61,869 bases of DNA from positions 1 to 61,869 of the forward strand of contig SGPL01000147.1 of assembly GCA_004802705.1 (NCBI GenBank), written 5' to 3'. This DNA comes from Bondarzewia mesenterica (lineage: Eukaryota > Basidiomycota > Agaricomycetes > Russulales > Bondarzewiaceae). The notes under the pieces are model-generated. The model was given only the letters and a program-made list of their open reading frames with translations, ran no database searches and had not been told where the DNA came from. Shown here in pieces: positions 59,898 through 61,869 of this stretch. How positions within the stretch are numbered: the first letter of the stretch is position 1; each line of letters starts with the position of its first letter. Made by a program: the position numbers and the translations under genes.

Positions 59898-61869
59898 TCG
59901 CGCGTCCTTGGCTGGGTAGACGGAAAGTGAACAAGGACGATGAGTCCGAGGTCAGTTGGCAGGACGAGTCAGAACAAAGCTCGTTTGACACATAGCACCG
60001 TGGAAGAGGGAGAGACTCACATTCCATGAGGGAAAAATCCCAGGTCGGGCGTGTGGTGAAGAGTGTAACAGCCAGGTTGGAATGCCACAAGAGAGAGGAT
60101 GTAAAAAAAACAGGCAAGAGTAGGAGAGAGAGAAGACTCGGAAGGGGGGGGGGTATTGGTTCGGCAAAGCGAGGAGGCGAGGGAAGCGAAGGCTCCCAGG
60201 ATTGAAGTGATTAGATAGAGCCGAGCTGGCGGCAACTAGGAAGTGACGGAAATGGGATGGCGGGCGGTGTCAGCGGGTCGAAAGCGGGGGACTCAGGGCG
60301 CTCGAACAAAATCCAGAGCCGATGATCGGTGGCGTGGCCGGATCACAGGTCACAGGAAAAGAGGGAGACGCGTACAGACGCGTACGCGGAGAGGGCGAGG
60401 GAGGGGGGAAAAGGAAAAGGGAGGGAATGGGGGAAGGCAGACTTTTAAAGGCGTCGGGTGAGAAGAGAGAGAAAAGAAAAAAAAAGGGAGCGGACGTGGT
60501 GGGAAATGTGATGGGCCTGGGGAGGAAGTTTAAGTTGGAGTGATGATGATGGAGAAACGGATGAAGCAGAGAGAGAGCAAGGGGGACAAGCGGAGGGAGG
60601 TGACCGCTGAGCTGAAGCCTGGAGTAGACTAGCCGCCGGACGAGATGGCATCTGCCAGGAACGGTACTGCATTGAGTTCAACATTCGTTTCGCTGGCAAG
60701 GGAACCGACGGTAGACCAAAAAAAAACATCTGTGTCATCTCTCGAACTGCATGGCGCTGGATGCCGAGATCCATGTGCGCCAGCGCGCACACTGGGTCTG
60801 TGTTTCAAACGCCTATGTTTTAAAGTGAATACATACACTATTAAACGTTCACTCGAGGGCAGGTTTGTCCAGTGGTTCTCGAATGAGAAGCGGGGGGGGG
60901 GTTCGAATGGTTCCTGCTGGTTCCTGCAGGATTAAAAGAGCGCCGCATTCCTCGATCGACTTTACCATAACGAGACGCGGGTCAAGGGCCGATGGTGGCG
61001 GGCGCCGACATGAGCTGACCGTGACTCGGGCCCGTCCGACGCCGTTGCTAACGACAGAACAAGACTGCGCTAACCCGCTAAAATACGTCTAATCTTTCTT
61101 GTCCATCAAAGTTCGACTCCACTCTTTTCCCACCCACAGTCACATCACGTGGCTCCCAAAAAACACGCTCCGTTGTCCTCGTTCGCCGACAATACAGAAA
61201 CACACTCGTCCTCGGCGCACGATCCTGACAATATTCCTCAGTTCGCGTTGCTGCCGCGGCCAAACTTACACCAGTATCATAGACAATGATCCGTCGGCCG
61301 CGCCCCGGCAGTGCTGACTCGAATCAACAGCTTGGCGTTCCTCCCCAGCACACAACACGTCTTAAACCTTTCCTATCAGATATCGTCAACCATCATCTCG
61401 CCAATCGTCACCACCCCAAAAAAGCTGTGCGCACCCTCGTCGACGCAACCGGCTCCATTCGAACGACCCTCGGAACTGACTGATTGACTGATGGACTGAC
61501 TGACTGACTATTTCCTGATGATCCGATCGATCCAAAGACACCGAACAAAACGCTCTGTCATACTTGCCTCGCCCCATCATCGACATCCCCATCTGTCAGA
61601 CATTCGATAATACTTACGCAAAGATAAACAACAAACCCAGCTCCTCAGAGACGAACGACAACAAACCAGGGGTGAACTGAGACAGGAAAAGGAGAGGGAA
61701 AAAAAAGGGAAAAAATAGAAAGCGTGTACCGAAAACAAAGCCCCGAAACTTACACACAGTGGGGCAGCATATACAGCAAAAAGTCACCTTGTCCACAAAC
61801 CCTCGACGCGCGCGTCATGCAGCGCCTAATATCGTGGCCGTTTTGATTCCCTATCATCATACCCGCCCG
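59898..61869. promoter_or_regulatory. 2 kb empty region upstream of the homeodomain gene
   Basis: No gene recognised. On the minus (transcribed) strand 59930-60600 is strongly pyrimidine-rich, as in long basidiomycete leaders. Homopolymers occur at 60146-60153 (G) and 60891-60900 (G). A GACT tandem repeat lies at about 61480-61509. Such long intergenic spaces are common in front of regulated transcription factors, so promoter or 5' leader use is likely but unproven. Confidence 0.5.
61480..61509. repeat. GACT-type tetranucleotide repeat
   Basis: Imperfect run of about seven units (ctgattgactgatggactga then ctgactgacta). Confidence 0.8.

Overview
This window looks like nuclear DNA of a mushroom-forming basidiomycete (Agaricomycetes). 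Genes lie densely on both strands and are cut by many short introns (mostly 50-70 bases, GTRNGT donors, YAG acceptors). The gene content is typical of such genomes: a fused biotin-synthesis enzyme, a fungal homoaconitase, a homeodomain factor of the kind found in mushrooms, and numerous conserved housekeeping proteins. No transposon, CRISPR array, rRNA or convincing tRNA was seen. Exon joins below were worked out by eye from reading frame, splice phase and family similarity; they are not transcript-supported.

Layout. 0-9 kb: a left-truncated DUF1295 membrane protein, a membrane-anchored aspartic protease, homoaconitase (LYS4) and an unknown Pro/Gln/His-rich protein, followed by a 2.2 kb stretch with no gene I can support. 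10.8-19 kb: SDE2-like protein and Sec61 beta (head to head), the BIO3-BIO1 fusion, a CoA-diphosphatase-type Nudix enzyme and the RNase P/MRP subunit POP4 (head to head). 19-29 kb: a proline-rich coiled-coil protein, a four-TM MARVEL-like protein, an unknown protein, an F-box protein and a DUF1748 mini-protein. 29-37 kb: APC subunit Cut9/CDC16, mitochondrial L34, an Alba-domain (RNase P p25-like) protein and an alpha/beta hydrolase. 37-47 kb: DEAD-box helicase DBP2 with a long internal intron, a Rap/Rsr1-type GTPase, an RS-tailed cyclophilin, eIF4B and ARPC2. 47-62 kb: two unknown genes, COX12, PRP18, a JJJ1-type J-protein, TIM13 and a homeodomain transcription factor with a long empty upstream region.

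How genes relate. There is no secondary-metabolite cluster or obvious new multi-gene system. Two patterns stand out. First, many conserved genes are arranged as head-to-head pairs with about 150-240 bases between start codons (SDE2/SEC61B, Nudix/POP4, RAP/cyclophilin, eIF4B/ARPC2, COX12/PRP18, JJJ1/TIM13). Second, RNA-related genes are frequent (POP4, Alba protein, DBP2, PRP18, SDE2, eIF4B, RS-cyclophilin). The most interesting single element is the 721-base DBP2 intron, which contains a perfect 10-bp hairpin and sits where fungal DBP2 genes carry an autoregulatory intron. Several conserved proteins (BIO3-BIO1, JJJ1 twice, perhaps MRPL34) are broken by one base at homopolymer runs, which points to indel errors in this assembly rather than to pseudogenes.
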